From NCBI RefSeq assembly GCF_020382885.2, contig NC_058495.1, positions 26,048,127 to 26,112,126 on the forward strand: DNA of 64,000 nucleotides, given 5' to 3'. Both the position numbers and the translations under genes were made by a program. Below are positions 1 through 13,312 of this stretch, one piece after another. This DNA is from Scatophagus argus (taxonomy: Eukaryota; Chordata; Actinopteri; Scatophagidae). Position 1 is the first letter of the stretch, and each line of letters begins with the position of its first letter. Under the pieces are notes generated by a model. It did not search any database. It saw nothing but the letters and a program-made list of their open reading frames with translations, and was not told the DNA's origin.

Positions 1-790
1 AGGTACCTGATCCACACAGCGAGGACTCTGGTGCTGCCAGTGGACGAGCGAGCTGTGATCCCAGCATCGTTTGGTTTCCAGTTTCACATTTGTTTTTGTA
101 GGACACAACACAAAACAGATTTGTGTTTTACTGGAACAAATCAGTGGAACAGATGCCGCGGCTTAGAGGATCAAGAACTTTTTCTTTTTGTCTCCCGCTT
201 CATTACAAGAAGTTTAAACCTGCAATGTTTTCATTTCCAGGCAAAATCAACCCAAAAGCACGCGAGTTGTCCAAACCTGGCGGTCATGTGTTCAAATGAG
301 GAGCCTGTGGGGACGGCGTGAAAGCCATTTGAATGTGTCACATGTTAGATTTAGTGTTTCCTGAGCAGTCGGACGCACACTCGGCTCATTGTAGACTTTT
401 AACTGTTTCGCAGCCCCGTCACACTTCGCTGCTCCGCTCGGTCCTAAACCCGAGCTCCCTATTGAAGATCCAGACCCTGTCTCAGCTCTGAACACATTTC
501 TGTGCCTGCGTTTTCCTTCTGTCAGCTGTTTGAGACAGTCGAAGGTGCCAACTGCTGAGGTGTCCGGCTGTCAAAATGTCAAAATGTCAAAATGTATGTC
601 AATGTGACGGCTACGCAGGAGCTGCTAGCTAGTTTACGTCTTATAAAAGGCAATAAAATGCAGTATAAACAGTCTTTCCACTGGACTCTGGCTGTAGTTG
701 TCAGCAGTTTGACTATGAGAGACATATGTCCTCCAACGTGTCCCCACAAAGCAAAATTATTCAACATTTCACAATAAAGCAAAGATTAAA
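1..790 (+). other. Possible 3' untranslated end of an upstream gene
   Basis: No conserved protein can be read in any frame here. Two AATAAA hexamers (652-657 and 773-778) lie on the + strand, the pattern expected where a + strand transcript ends. A short direct repeat of GTCAAAAT occurs at about 569-595. The stretch could be the tail of a gene lying left of the window. It could equally be plain intergenic DNA with chance hexamers, so this call is weak. Confidence 0.2.
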
Positions 791-879
791 GTCTGAAAAA
801 TGAACACAAATGTGTGTAACAAAACTTTGTCATCCTCTCGTGACCCTCTGCAGTACGACGTAGTAAAAACTAACTGACT

Positions 880-970
880 CATCAGTATTATCAGTCACAT
901 GGGCCGAGTACTTTTACTTTTGATACTTCGCGTACTTCTACTGCACTTCTGTCTGAAGGGGATTTTGAAA
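880..970. repeat. Fragment of the fish ACTTTTACTT-type dispersed repeat
   Basis: The run of ACTTTTACTTTTGATACTT and TACTTCTACTGCACTT resembles the longer copies at 40,390-40,835 and 62,245-62,530 in this window. All three show the stepped TAC/CTT wording typical of a non-autonomous fish element. Only a short degraded piece is present, and no termini are visible. Confidence 0.4.
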
Positions 971-3900
971 GACAGACTTTGAGCGTTTTGTGGCGCTCAG
1001 TAAAAGTCGTGAGTCCTTCTTCTGTTTCGCTTTAACTCCTCAGTTTTTCTTATGTAACCTGCCGTCTCTGAGACAGAAAATATTCGTTTGAGGCAACCAT
1101 TAGATGAGGCCGAGTGCTCGTCCGGTGAGTCGCCGTCCTCGGTGGTCCTCAGCCTCATGGCTCTTCGACTGCTTTAAAAAATGTAACTGCAGCACACGAG
1201 GACTCGTTTGTCACTTGGCTGTCAGAGATTCACCAAATATTAAACGTTTTCTTGTCAAACTGCCTTACGTTGCAGACGTTTTAACTGCTTCGGTTCTGCA
1301 CGTGTTCTCATATTTTTCCTTTTCTGCAAGCCTCCTCCGTCTTGAATTGTGACTCGTTTCCATAAAGTCCAGTCACACCTGCTTCGTGTGGAAACGGCTG
1401 CTGCCTGGCAAACAGTGACGCTGCTGTAGTCAGGCAGTAATTCCTTTTGCTTTCTCTCATTTTTATTTGCACTAATTTGCAGAAAACTTTAACGACGGTG
1501 CAAACACACACACACACACGCTGTGGCTGCACATCGGCGAAACCCACCAGGGCTTCCTGTGTTTGTGGTCTCAGCAAGACGTAACTTTGTCCTCCTCGCG
1601 ACAGTCGCAGCACGGAGCGGCACTCGGCGTTATTACTGCAATAAATCTGTCGGGGACATATTGGAATAAATGACCAGAGCTGTGAGTCAAATACCTTCAT
1701 TAACTCCTAAAACACATCACCACAAGTTAAACTGAACAGTAAGTTCTCAGATTGGCTTTCTGCTTTCCGTTCAGACGCTGGTTTCCTTTGGTAACGTGTT
1801 TGGGACGCCCCGGATAATCTGTCACCTTGGACTTATTTCTGTTCGGCCTTTCTGAGCTCGCTGACGCTCAGCTCAGAACAATCTGAGACGCAGCTGTTTG
1901 GATCGCTTCATGTCAGGGGGAAGATGAGGAACAGGAGGGAAAAAATCTGCATATTCGAATCAACAAGCAGCTAATCAACGCACACACGCATGCACACATG
2001 CACACACACGGTATGGAAGACAGGACCTCACACTTTTAGGTCAGACTCTGCAGAGTTCATCCAGACTCCGCGGAGATCTACAGGCCCCACGAGTCCAATC
2101 CGACACGACACGCCGACGCCCTGAGCGCTGGCGGCCATCCAGGGTCAAAGGTCAAAGCCGCGTTCGCTGCTCAAAACAAAAGCCAGACGCAGTCACCCAC
2201 TGAGACGTGGCACCTCTTTGGGTGTGCGGACTGTGGAGATCCAGTCTTAGACCCGTTTTTCAGGGGGCAACATGTGAGGTGTGCTTCACTGCACTCATAA
2301 CTTCAGGTATTCACATCATTTTAGTGTCACGTCGTACCTTTTTGTCAGGTTGTGTTCATGTTGGTTTGAAAGATTGCAGATGCTTTCTTGTTGTTTTTTG
2401 TTTTGCATTTTGGATCAGGTTTGTGAACACACACTGTCACCACACTGTGCAACACCCTGCCCTCAGTGTATCTGCACGGCCCTTTGTGCTGCGTATACGC
2501 ATGTTTGTGTATGTTTTATCATTAGCCAGCAGCAGCCTGTGCGAGCCCTGGAGCTCCTCCTCTGTTCACCACTGATAGAAGATAAAATCCTCTGTGTCGT
2601 ACAAAACATAACAGCCCTAAACTGAACCGGGACCTGTTCCAAGGAGCAGGTTCAACACATCGTACAGCCAGAATCCATCCACATCGCACCTTTCACAGTA
2701 AACTTCCAGTACAAACACATTTACTGCCAATGCAGAAGGTAATGAAGCCAGAGTTCACATCCAGTGGTTGCCAAGCCAGGTAGAAAGCACGTTGGACCTA
2801 AACAAAATAAGTCAGTTCAATTCTTGGTTTGGCAGAATCGTTCAATATTAACGTTGCTGTCAGGTGAGACGCCTGAAATGTGCGAGCTTGCAGAACAGGA
2901 ACCACATCAGTAGCAGCACCAGGTTTGGTGGATTCCAAACTTATCCAGATAACTCGGTAAACCTGCTGCGCAGCTTCAGCGATGAGCCTCAGCGGACTGG
3001 CCTAACTTCTCAAAGTCCGGGATTCTTCTTTAGTAGGCCGGGTCCTTCCAAGTTGGGTCCTACAGATGCATCACTGAAAAGGTTCCATCTTTGATGCATA
3101 TTGCACCCGTTGTCGTCCCTCCTCTCTTGGCCGGCAGAGCATTAAAGGAGGGAGGGATTGCGGGTACTCGTCTGCATGAAAAATCCCTGTGCAAAGGACT
3201 CCGTCTTGTAGAACCTGAAGGATCCCGGACGTGAGAACAGTTTGAGGATCCTTCTTTGAACTCCAACAGAGTGATGCGTCAAACCCAGGAGAGCGTCTCA
3301 CTGTGGTGAGTTTGAGCTCTCAGTTTTCACCAGCACAGTCCTGCTCATGACCGTGGCTCTCCTGGGGCATCTGGTTCTTGCTCTACCTGCTGAAGAAAAA
3401 GGAGCCTCACTCAGGACAAGAGTCAACAACTGATCCGCTTCATGTTAAACGAATAACAAGTGTTGTGTTTTTCGGGCAGATTTTTACTTTAAGCGGCTGA
3501 GCCCTCGCTGAGCAGGGACGCCCCCCACAGGTGTCGTTTGTCTGAGTAAAATGCTGATGGTCTCGGGAGGCAGAACAAGAATTTCCATTTCACACTTGGG
3601 TGGAAATCCAGATTGGCTGAGCTCGCCCCACAGGGCCCTTTCAATGGCCTAACTTATGCCAAGTAAAGTCAATCATGGAAGGAAAAACCGGCCGACTTTT
3701 CCTATCAGAGTGAGTTATGCAAAGTGAAAACGAATAAATAAATCATCGCTCTGCTCTTCCAAGTGGGCTGATAACAAGCTGGAAATCATACAAAGTGCAG
3801 TGTAACTATGAGACCTTTGTAAGGATTCAGCCTTACAGCATGTGACAGACGTTTTATGGCCTTCAGGGTTATGAGTACAGACTTTTTTGTTTAAGCTCAG

Positions 3901-6900
3901 GCCCCCTGCAGTCCTGGCAGCAGTTCATGTTTTGAGGCAGATTTTCCAAACCTTAACCTGCCGAGCCACAGGGAGCCCCGTCTTTGTGAAGCCCTGCATG
4001 CTGCGCCACATACACTATACGCATTCTGCTCATTTTCAGATATCAGGTTTCTGCTCCGTGAGGCCACCGGCCACACAAAGCAACACGCTGGTCGGTGGAG
4101 ACAAATGTGGAAATCAAAGCAACCTTTCATGCAGACAAAAGGCTTAAAGGAAGTTGAGAGAGGAAGGAGGATTTTGTAGTTTAGGTCTGAATATAAAGTA
4201 CAAAATTCTCAAATCTGGGGTTTCTTTAGTGAATCCATGTGCAAAATAAGAGGATCTAGAGATGAAGTATAAAAGCTCCATCAGTGACTGTATGCAACCT
4301 GTGACGTCCACAGGTACATCAGGCCAACACTGTTTCACTAAACTCACCTGATATGTGGGGACAGGAATACTTTCATTTTGTAGTTTTTGTAATTTAAATC
4401 ACCAGCAAAACCTGAATGATGCATAAACATTTTGATTCCAATCAACTGCAGGCTGAAGTGCTCACCTGATGCACCTGAAGCAGGAAACCAAAGCAGAGGC
4501 GACATAACTGCAGAGGAAGCCAGTGTCACAAGGGGACATACAAAACTCTTGCAATAAGCCTCATGGCTGAGGAATGAAACGTGGCGTCAGATGAGAGAAA
4601 AGCATCCCTATACAACACAGCTTCTTCTCTGAGGTCCACCTGCTCTGCGCTGACCCCAGACCTGCTGGTACCACCTGCCTTCCTGCAAAGAAACCTTTAA
4701 CTTTGTGTGAAGTGCTGCTTCTGGGATTTGTCATACTGCAGCTGCTAGAATCTGCTGAATCAGGTTTGTGGATGTCACATGTTCCTGGTGAGCAAAGTGG
4801 ACACCGGCTGACGCTGCGTTCATGTTACATAACGGGCAGCAAGTGTCGAAGCTCAGGCTGTAATCAGCTGAGGGGAGGGATCAGCTCAGGAAAACAGAAA
4901 AGAGTCTCTCGCTGTGTTGCAACTGTTGCCTTAAAAATGTTTGGGGTTTTGGTGGTTCTCATTTTAAGCACTTGTTCTGTTTCTGTCCCTCCCAACAACC
5001 TGCTCTTTTGTTTACGCCAAATGAAAAGGAGACGTAAACTGCACGACTTCCTGTGCTTTAGGGCCCATTTCCTGTGGAGACCCAAATGCAGGTTCCAGGT
5101 CTGGGTTTTAAACTTTGAATCTCACATTTTGGCTCCCGTTCAGTCCTGGAAGCAGTATTAGTCGTGTCATCAGAACGTGTCGTATATTTCAGCTTTAAAA
5201 TTCTAACAAGCTTCCACGCAGCAGTGGAGATAAATCCCAGGCCGCTGCTGCAGAACCTTCGGGTATCATATAATACATCTGCTGTGAGCATCTTCTCTTC
5301 CAGGTTCCTGCTGAATATATTAGTGTCTTAAATCAGCAGTCTGATGCCTGCAGCACACGGACAGATAAAACCTACAGACCCACTTAAGTCAGTCATTGGT
5401 GTCACAGTGGACTGAAATACATGAAAAACCACAGGATGTTTCTCAAAGCGCAACACGGCAAGTAACGTTCAAGTGCTCCACAGAAACGTCTGTAATTTAA
5501 AGACCCATCATGACAGACACCAGATTCAACTCACGGTGGGCTGTTCGTCTGCATGAACATCCAAACGCACTTACATAAGATGAGATGCACCCAGAGGGAA
5601 AGATGATGTGCAGCAGTGCAAAGCAGGAAAAGTACAGCTACTGCAATAAAAAACAACCAGAATTGTTGGTGTACATGACGGCTACGGCGTAAACCATGTT
5701 AGGATCATGACATTAGTTTTGATCCGGTTGGATTTTACTGCACTGATCACATCATCAGGAGCCTTTCTGTTCCACAGGAATGTCATGTGAGTACGTTAGT
5801 CAGGAAAACAGATTAATGTTCATTACATCTGTGGTGGATCGTGTTGCATCTTTCCCCACAGACGGGAGGTCCAGGTCCCGGTGGAAGTGGTTCCTTCTGA
5901 ATCTCCAGACTAACAGCTCCAATCGGCTCCCAATAAATTCTTCTTACAGGTCAAACTCATGTCTGATTGGATGGAAATAAACGACAACAACAATTGAGAT
6001 TTTGATGCTGCTAAAGACACACACACACAAAATAACTCATTGCATTCTGCTATAAAGACATTTGTACATGCAAACTTTCTTTCAAACTGTGTAAACACAC
6101 ACACATACACACAAACCCAGAACTCCTCCCCCTCCTCCTCATTTTACATCACAGAAAACCAGAAGACAGAACCAGACTGAGAGACGTGTTGGGGCAGAGG
6201 AAGACTCAGGCTCAGTGACGTCTCTTCATCTGTCTGTGTGTTCTCTGCAGAGACAGAAACCCAATGAGACAGAGACAGATGAAGAGAGACAGACAGCAGA
6301 GATCCTCCTCTCAGCTGTGAAAAGCTGCAGAGACACTCACACAGAGACGAGCTTTAGACTTCAGAAAAAGACGAGCGTGTGGAGACACGTGACGTCCACA
6401 CTGGGTTCAGATCAGGTGGAAACAGACAGTGAAGGACGTGTCAGTGATCTGTCGACATTTGTCTCATAGTGTCCTTTAGGTGAGACAGATCACTCCTGTA
6501 ATGTTGGGTTTTTGTCCTCATCTGAATCAAAGGTCCAAAGACAGAAGGTGTCTGCTGTACAGATTTTCAAAAAAGCCGACTTGAACTGTCGAGGTCTTCA
6601 CGGGTTCCTTCAGCTCCCTTCAGGAACTGAGCTGCACAGAGTGAACATATAGACCACACATAACAATAATAATATATAACACGTCAACAAACCTTGAAGA
6701 CCTCTCAAACTTCAGATGAAGTGAGAATCAGCGAGACTTGTGCTGCACATCCACACAGCTGCACGTTCAGCTCTTAACACAGCTCATGTGTTCAAGTGTT
6801 AAGGGAAGGCACACTTGAAAGTAGTAGGAAATAACAAGACAACCGCTGACAGCTTTTATAAATGGAGGACATATGCTCATATAAATATATACAACCATTT

Positions 6901-7032
6901 GTATATATTAGGCTTTGAAGCATCTCCAGAAACTGAAGCTCATGACCTTCACAAAGGCAGGATTTATTGCATTAGTCGTGTGTGTCTCATCATTTGGCGG
7001 CTGAGTGTATCTTCTTCTTCCTTTTATTTCAG
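971..7032. other. Non-coding stretch without a recognised gene
   Basis: I read all six frames and found no exon with both conserved protein wording and good splice sites. The stretch holds short (CA)n runs near 1,502-1,521, 1,980-2,010 and 6,083-6,115, and a purine-rich low-complexity zone around 6,150-6,330. The block at about 3,600-3,780 is non-repetitive and unlike the surrounding low-complexity DNA. It could be a conserved non-coding element, but one sequence alone cannot show that. Confidence 0.4.
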
Positions 7033-7105
7033 GGCGTTCAGCGGCAATGAAGTGACCCCGCGAGGACGACCTCACAGCTTCCATTGGACGAAAGACGACA
7101 GCAGA
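7033..7105 (+). other. Candidate untranslated exon (possible RIPOR3 5' UTR)
   Basis: A 73-base segment is bounded by a strong acceptor (a long pyrimidine run ending TTTATTTCAG) and a good donor (GCAGA|GTAAGC). Its only ATG is followed directly by one codon and a stop, so it fits 5' UTR better than coding. The RIPOR3 start codon at 16,423 lies 1 base inside an exon with its own acceptor, so at least one upstream untranslated exon must exist; this is a candidate about 9.3 kb away. A coding reading (frame through GNEVTPRGRPHSFHW) matches nothing I know. It could also be a chance splice-site pair. Confidence 0.3.
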
Positions 7106-7560
7106 GTAAGCGACTTGTTTCTGGTTGGTTTCTGTGTGAGCCGAGTCAGAGCTGGAGGTCAGATTCCTCTCAGTTTTGTCTTATTAACGCTCCTAACGAG
7201 GCTCCTCGTGAGCTCACAGTAGATCAGTTTGTGTGTGGACGCTCTGATGGAAGCCTGAAAGTCTGAGGCCTGATAAACATGAACAGCCTGCAGTGTAACC
7301 CACACGTGGATGCCGAGGGCATCGTGGACGTGCTCGACTCCACGGTTTATTGATGAACGTAATCAGATAAGGATTATGTTCATCATCTTGCCAGTACACA
7401 CAGATGTGTGTGTGTGTTTGTGTGTGACAAGGCAGATGGTTTTCATCTTTTGCAGAAGATGATGAATGTGTGCTCAGACTCAAAGTGTTTGTGCAGGGTT
7501 GTGCATGTGTGTGTTGGAACGTACAGATGTTTGTATCTTCTAAGTACTTAAGCAATGGGA

Positions 7561-7588
<28 letters not shown>
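7561..7588. repeat. (GT)n microsatellite
   Basis: An almost perfect GT dinucleotide run. The short reading frames across it, such as the Val-Cys-Val-Cys frames, are artefacts of the repeat. Confidence 0.9.
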
Positions 7589-7592
<4 letters not shown>

Positions 7593-8074
7593 GAAAAGCC
7601 CAGATGTTTGTGTCTCCTCAGGAAAACAGAGATGTACACCGTGTGCAAAGAGTTTATGTCAACAGATTTCAGCGATTCAGTTACTTCAGAGTCTTTTAAT
7701 CTTCGCTCTGGCTCGGCCTGAACACACAGGAACTGTGGATGTCAGCACATAACACAACACACAGCGGGGATGAGGAGGACGAAGGGGGACGACAGACAGG
7801 GAGAGACGAGCGAGGGAGGTCTGCCGAATGAGTTAAAACTGAGGAAACTGAGCCACAGAGCGACGGAGGCGGGAGGGTGGAAGAGATAAAGAAATCTGAG
7901 AAGATGACAAAAGGAGGCGACGGGAGACCCCAGCGATCTGAAAAATGGACGACTGAGACATGAAGCCGGAGGAATGACAGCTGCAGAGGAGGACACTCTC
8001 CCTCTTCCCTTTCACCTACATCCTTTTTTCCTATTTCCTGTGGAGGAAGTGGATGTCCGTCCTCCTGCGTCCAA

Positions 8075-8436
8075 CATTAGACACTGATGTTGGACCAAAA
8101 GGCCTGGCTCACAATCTCCGTTCCAGTTCATCCCAAAGGTGTTGGATGGGGTTGAGGTCAGGGCTCTGTGTGGGCCAGTCAAGTTCTTCCACACCAAACT
8201 CATCCAACCATGTCTTTATGGAGCTTTGCTTTGTGCACTGGGGCACAGTCATGCTGGAATAGAAAAGGGCCTTCAACAAACTGTTGCCACAAAGTTGGAA
8301 GCATAGCAAAATGTCCAAAATGTCTTGGTGTGCTGAAGCATTAAGATTTCCCTTCACTGGAGGTCAGGGGCCGAGAACAAACCCTGAGGAACAGCCACAT
8401 ACAGAGGTGTGTCTGGATACTTTTGTCTATATAGTG
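8075..8436 (-). mobile_element. Internally deleted Tc1/mariner-type DNA transposon remnant
   Basis: Read on the - strand, the segment starts with a terminal-repeat-like CACTATATAGACAAAAGTAT (8,436 downward). It then runs into the C-terminal half of a Tc1-family transposase. Recognisable wording includes KTWLDEFGVEELDWP, QSPDLNPIQHLWDELERRL and an NLNASAHQDILD-like block. The N-terminal DNA-binding part and the first catalytic aspartate region are missing, and the distal terminal repeat is not visible. It is therefore a dead, deletion-derived copy of a common fish Tc1-like family. The ORF has no start of its own and cannot make a working transposase. Confidence 0.85.
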
Positions 8437-9679
8437 TATCTCAAGTGGCCTCAGGATCCCCCAGGAGAAGCTGGAAAACATTTGGGATGTCTGCTGCTGT
8501 CTGAATACGCTGCTCAGCCTGCTTCCACCGGGACCCGAGCCCAGACAAGCAGAGGAAAATGGATGGCACTGAATTCATGCTGTGGCTCAGACACTTCATT
8601 TCCAACACTTCAGAAGTTGAGCCACTGGTGTGATGCGAGGATCACATCTTATTTAAACAGTATTTCAGGGATGTCAGCAGCCATTTCAGTGCACTTATTG
8701 TAAGCATTTGGAAAGAAGATTGGTTTTAAAAGCTTAAATATGACATTTGTTGGGCTTTTCTTTCATGGCAGTTTGTGACTGATATGACAAAAGACTTTGT
8801 AAAGATCACATTTACCCACCACCCTGAGCATTTTGCCTCCAAAGCGTCGCATTTCTGCCTGTCTCTCCCCGTCCCTTCTTTCCTAACATGCTCCTCCTTT
8901 TCTTTCCTGTCCAAACTAAATGTAAACATTTTGACAGAGCAGAATGTTGAAAGCTCGTGTTAACACAACTCGAGTTCAGGGCTAATTCACTCACTTAAAA
9001 CAACAATCGATCAGATGACCTGAAAACAAAACCTCGTCCTGCCTCTGCGGCGTGTTATCAGCAGTAATAAGTCACATGTTTGGCTTGTCCAGGAGCACAA
9101 CCAGCTTAGAGGCTCAGCCCAGCACTAAACACCCCATCGACTGCCAGGTGTGGTCCTCCCCTCGTCCTCCACCTCCGACCCTCTGACTGGGCGTGTGTGT
9201 CACATGTTATGATGCCCCAATTTAAAACTTCACTTTGAGGCATTTCAGCGTCGCACTTGGCATCGAGGGCTACCCCAAGATGCTTTGTGATCGGCTCGAG
9301 AGGAAAGATAAACATTAGAAGGCGGTGATGCAACGGCGAACTGGAGGAAGAAAAAAGATGGCTGTCCACGCCGTTGATCCCAGTGTTCAGAGCCAAACCT
9401 TTCTCGTAAAAATTTGTTTATGCACTAGTTTACTTTGAAAAAATGTAATTGGTGCCAGGATGTTCTTTCCTCCAGGTCTAACCACAAGTCAACAGCACTA
9501 AGAAGATCTGAAAATGCCCAAATAATTAGGAATTTGTTGTTTAGAGCATTTCTTGCAACTCAACAACTCACAAAATCATGCAAACAATTAAAGGGAGTCG
9601 GGAGACAAAGAAATCCTCACGTGTTTGAAAGAGGAACACGAGAAAATTCAGTTCGGGTGCAGACGCTCGAGGCTGAGCT

Positions 9680-10000
9680 GCTGCGGTTCAGTTTATTCAA
9701 GGTGAAAAGGCTCACAGGACGCCATGAGTCAAACAGTCCCAAACAGGCAAACGATATCCACAAGAGAGCAGCTAAGAAATCCAAAGTCCAAAGACAGACA
9801 AGGTCAGGGACAGCAAACAAACATCCAAACTAATCAAAAGGCTGGAATGTGACGAGCAGACTGAAGGACAAAACATAAATACACAGAAGGGAATCAGCGA
9901 CAGGTGAAACTCATCAAGGGAGGCACAAAGGCAGGAAGTGTAAAGCAAAAGTGAATGCAAAAATAAAACAACAACTGAAAACCAAAACCATGACAGAAAT
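9680..10000. repeat. Probable dispersed repeat fragment
   Basis: The A-rich, G-poor text (GTCCAAAGACAGACAAGG, then CAGGTGAAACTCATCAAGG, ending near CCATGACAGAAAT) resembles a repeat family seen widely in fish. Its phrases partly recur at 19,940-20,215 in this window (AAATCCAAGCTAGCAAACAG, GGTCAGGCAGG). No termini or coding capacity are visible. The class is not resolved. Confidence 0.4.
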
Positions 10001-10704
10001 AGCTGATTCTGGTCGCCATTTAATGTATAGTTCAGCTGAAAGAGCGAGTTCAAACGGCTGCTAAATGCTGGCAGACGAGCTGGTACAAACTGACTCTTCA
10101 TGCAAGGACACAAACAGCTGAATGTGTTGTGATCATCACAAAAGATCTGGTTCAGAGTTTGTTTTGCCCAGAATGTTTGTGGTCCTGAATAAGAACTGGA
10201 AAGACTGAATGAAACTCTGAGCAGCTGCATCTCAGTGAGAATAACTCATGACCAATATGCTTTACAACCATGGCTGCACGTTGTGTCTTCAGGCCGTGCT
10301 GCATAGCTCTTCACATAAGTCATCTGTGACCTCTGACCCCTTCAAAATGAGCCAATCGCCTGTCAGCTGGCACTGAGCCAGAGGTGGCGACCACGTGTCA
10401 GCGATGATCTAAAACTGGACGAAAACATGCAAAAGCAACTTCAGAGCGAGCCAAGGATTTGCACAATCATATCCTCTCTGGTTCTCCCTTCATTTGGTCT
10501 TGATGTCTTTCATCCAGCAGCTTCTGACAAGCTAACTCGCGTGGTGCGACTCTCTGCAGGCAGAAACTCGCCCGTTTGCTGCTCGGAATACGACAGAAGA
10601 TCTTTGATGGATTTTGTTTACTTGGAAATTGAGTAAAGTCCCTGTGGAGGATTCAAAGTAATTTAAAACTGCCTTCTAATGATCACAGATGATCTGTGAG
10701 CCAC

Positions 10705-10815
10705 AGGCAGGCAGACAGGCAGGCAGACAGACAGGCAGGCAGACAGACAGGCAGACAGGCAGACAGACAGACCTGCAGACAGGCAAGCAGGCAGGCAGAC
10801 AGACAGGCAGGCAGA
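10705..10815. repeat. GGCA/GACA tetranucleotide repeat
   Basis: About 110 bases of mixed GGCA and GACA units. Cysteine-rich reading frames across it on the - strand are repeat artefacts. Confidence 0.9.
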
Positions 10816-11884
10816 AACATAAAAACAAGTAGAGGGAGATGAGCCAAACAAGAGGACGGATGTTAAGAGGAGCACAAGATAACATAAAACATGTTACACA
10901 CACACACACACACTCACACACAGGACGTTCCTCGGTCTTGTTTTTGCTGTTTTTCATAAAACACAAACAGGACTGGAGCTGTTTCCCATATGGCAGGAGC
11001 TCTCAGCTCACTTCTGACGGTTAAACAATGTCAGAGGGCCACGTATGTGTTGTGCCCCAGTCGGCTCTCAGTCCGTGGACCCTCTGTGGGACACCTGGAC
11101 CCCGATCAATAATCACACCAAGTCGTGATCTCTCAATGTTGCTTTCAATTCAGTTGTTGCCTTCGATGTCTGATCGTCACAAAGGCTCGTACTTGTTTCT
11201 GATCCCAATCGCAGACTCTGGCTCCAAATGATGTCACCAGAACAAGATGGCAGCACTTGGTGCGAAGTGGAGACAGGTCGGCCATCTTTATGTCAGTGTA
11301 TTTGTATCATCCACCCACCCGACATCCCTCCTACCTATTCATACTCTGTCACCTGACTTCCTCCTTTGCTCTCATCATCACTGCCGTGGCCACTAGAGGC
11401 CGCCACACTGTAAACATCAGCTGTTAGAACACTCTTAAACAATCGACCGACGGTGACTTTTTCGTTCCGCTGATTCTCGCATGAGGCCCGCTGACGTCCC
11501 CTCCTGAGCTTCTGGAGCTTCGGAGCTGTCGCTTACAAACCTATTGGTTTGATGGCTCCGGCCCCAGTGCGACTGAGAGAAGGAACCGATCATTACAGAA
11601 TCAGGACCCGGCGAACGTGGAAGTAGAAATCAGGCTAATTACAGAGAGCTGGAGGAGAGTGATTACCAGTGAGACCACATTCAAAACCGCTGGGACACCA
11701 CCGCACTGTGAGAGGGAGGAGAGGCCCGTAATCACTTCCTTATGTGTGTGTGTGTGTGAGAACATGTAAGTGTTTGACGTGTGTCAGCTGGCGTGTACTT
11801 GTGTGTGTGTGTTTGGTGTCACAGACGATGTACAGGCCCCTTGTGAGGGTCTGCTGCATGCTCACAGGTCTGCAGCCGGACCAG

Positions 11885-12025
11885 GGACACACACACAGGG
11901 ACACACACACACACACACAGAGACACACACAGACACAGACACACACACACACACACACACAGGGACACACACACACACACAGAGACAGACACACACACAA
12001 ACACACACACACACACACACACAGG
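11885..12025. repeat. Interrupted (CA)n microsatellite cluster
   Basis: About 140 bases of CA runs broken by GGGACA and GAGACA words. Further CA/GT runs lie at 11,742-11,758 and 12,138-12,160. The His-Thr and Cys-Val reading frames here are spurious. Confidence 0.9.
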
Positions 12026-13263
12026 CACCAACCTCCCGTCTCTTCACCACATGGGACCCCGTAAATCACTTTCAGGTCAAGGCTAATTTTTTAAGACCAG
12101 ATCTCACCCCATCTTTTGTCCAGACACCCCATAAGAAACACACACACACACACACACACGCTCATCCCCCCTGGATTCTTCACCACTCGAGGAATGCGCC
12201 TCCCTCACTTCACATTCGAAACACATTCCAGATTTGATTTATTTTCCGTACATCAGTAAAGCCGTAATTAAAACTTTTTCACATGTTCTCTGTTGCTTTT
12301 ACTCAAGTGGTTCTGCGTCAAAGTGAAACAAGAAGCTGCAGATTTTCATTCCAGCCAAACAGCGCAGCAGCTGCAGCCTGCGGCCTGCGCGCCTCCACCC
12401 GACCGGCAGCCCATTAATCACCAGTGAAATCAGCTGGTCTGGAGCCAGTTTCAACGAAACAGCAGGATCTGAAAAACGGTTTTAATTTGATGAAAGGAGC
12501 ACACAGAGGAGATGTGCCTCCAAAGTGGTGTGAAACATGAGTGGAAAGAAGTGGAAAGAATTGGGGCGGAGTTTGGACGAGCAGCCGACTTCACAGAATT
12601 ACTTTTGAAGGTTTCTTCTTTTCATAATTACGACCAAAATCTCATGCCAAAGGATCTTTAAAACATAATTCTGGTTTATTACACCAATGCCACTGGATCT
12701 TATTTCCAGATTCCACACTTGAACTTGATGCTTTGATCACATGTTCCTGCAGTGTGGACGAATAATCTGACGTCACCCTCATGTCAAACCTTTGTGATAC
12801 TACAGCTGCTCAATCGAAGTGTTGTTGAGAAAAGTATCAAAGAGAAAGGTTTATATTTCCAACTACGAAGCTGACTTTTCTCACACGCTGATTTTCTCTT
12901 CCTCCCTGCATTCACATGTAACTCTTCTCTTTCTGCTCCATTTCTCTTTTTCCTACAGCTCTTTCTCTTTCTCAGTGAAGACGCCTCAACATCCAGCAGC
13001 TTCAGCTGTGTGTGTGTGTGTGTGTGTGTGTGAGATGTCGACCTACTTTAAACAGCTCATTTACAGGAGTACAAGGTGTGCCGGGATGTTAAACACTTTG
13101 ACTCCACACGTGTTTCACTCTGCATATTCAGGTTTATAATTACTACTCTTTTGTGTTAAATATTCCCCTTTTGTGTTATTTCTGCAGCATTTTCCTGTCT
13201 GAAAGAACTCCCTGTATCTTTTACTTGGAGAAAAAGTAGTAATGCCACTGTGTAAAATTACTG

Positions 13264-13312
13264 CTAGATAGATAGATACTTTATTGATCCCTAGGGAAAT
13301 TCAAGACTACAA
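13264..13312. repeat. Fish LINE-type 3' tail (GATA plus TTTATTGATCC motif)
   Basis: A (GATA)3 run is followed by ACTTTATTGATCCCTAGGG and AAATTCAAG. This wording is commonly found at the ends of truncated non-LTR retrotransposons in fish genomes. Nothing of the reverse transcriptase is attached here, so it would be a strongly 5'-truncated copy. Confidence 0.5.

Noticed and set aside
31..321. A 96-codon + strand frame at the left edge
   Set aside because: It has no family resemblance, no splice support and ordinary intergenic codon usage.
4703..5161. A 152-codon + strand frame starting with a hydrophobic stretch
   Set aside because: The start resembles a signal peptide, but the rest is unlike any family and carries no splice or polyadenylation context. 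It is probably chance.
11740..12237. Several overlapping 70-155 codon frames on both strands
   Set aside because: They are translations of CA/GT microsatellites (His-Thr and Cys-Val runs).
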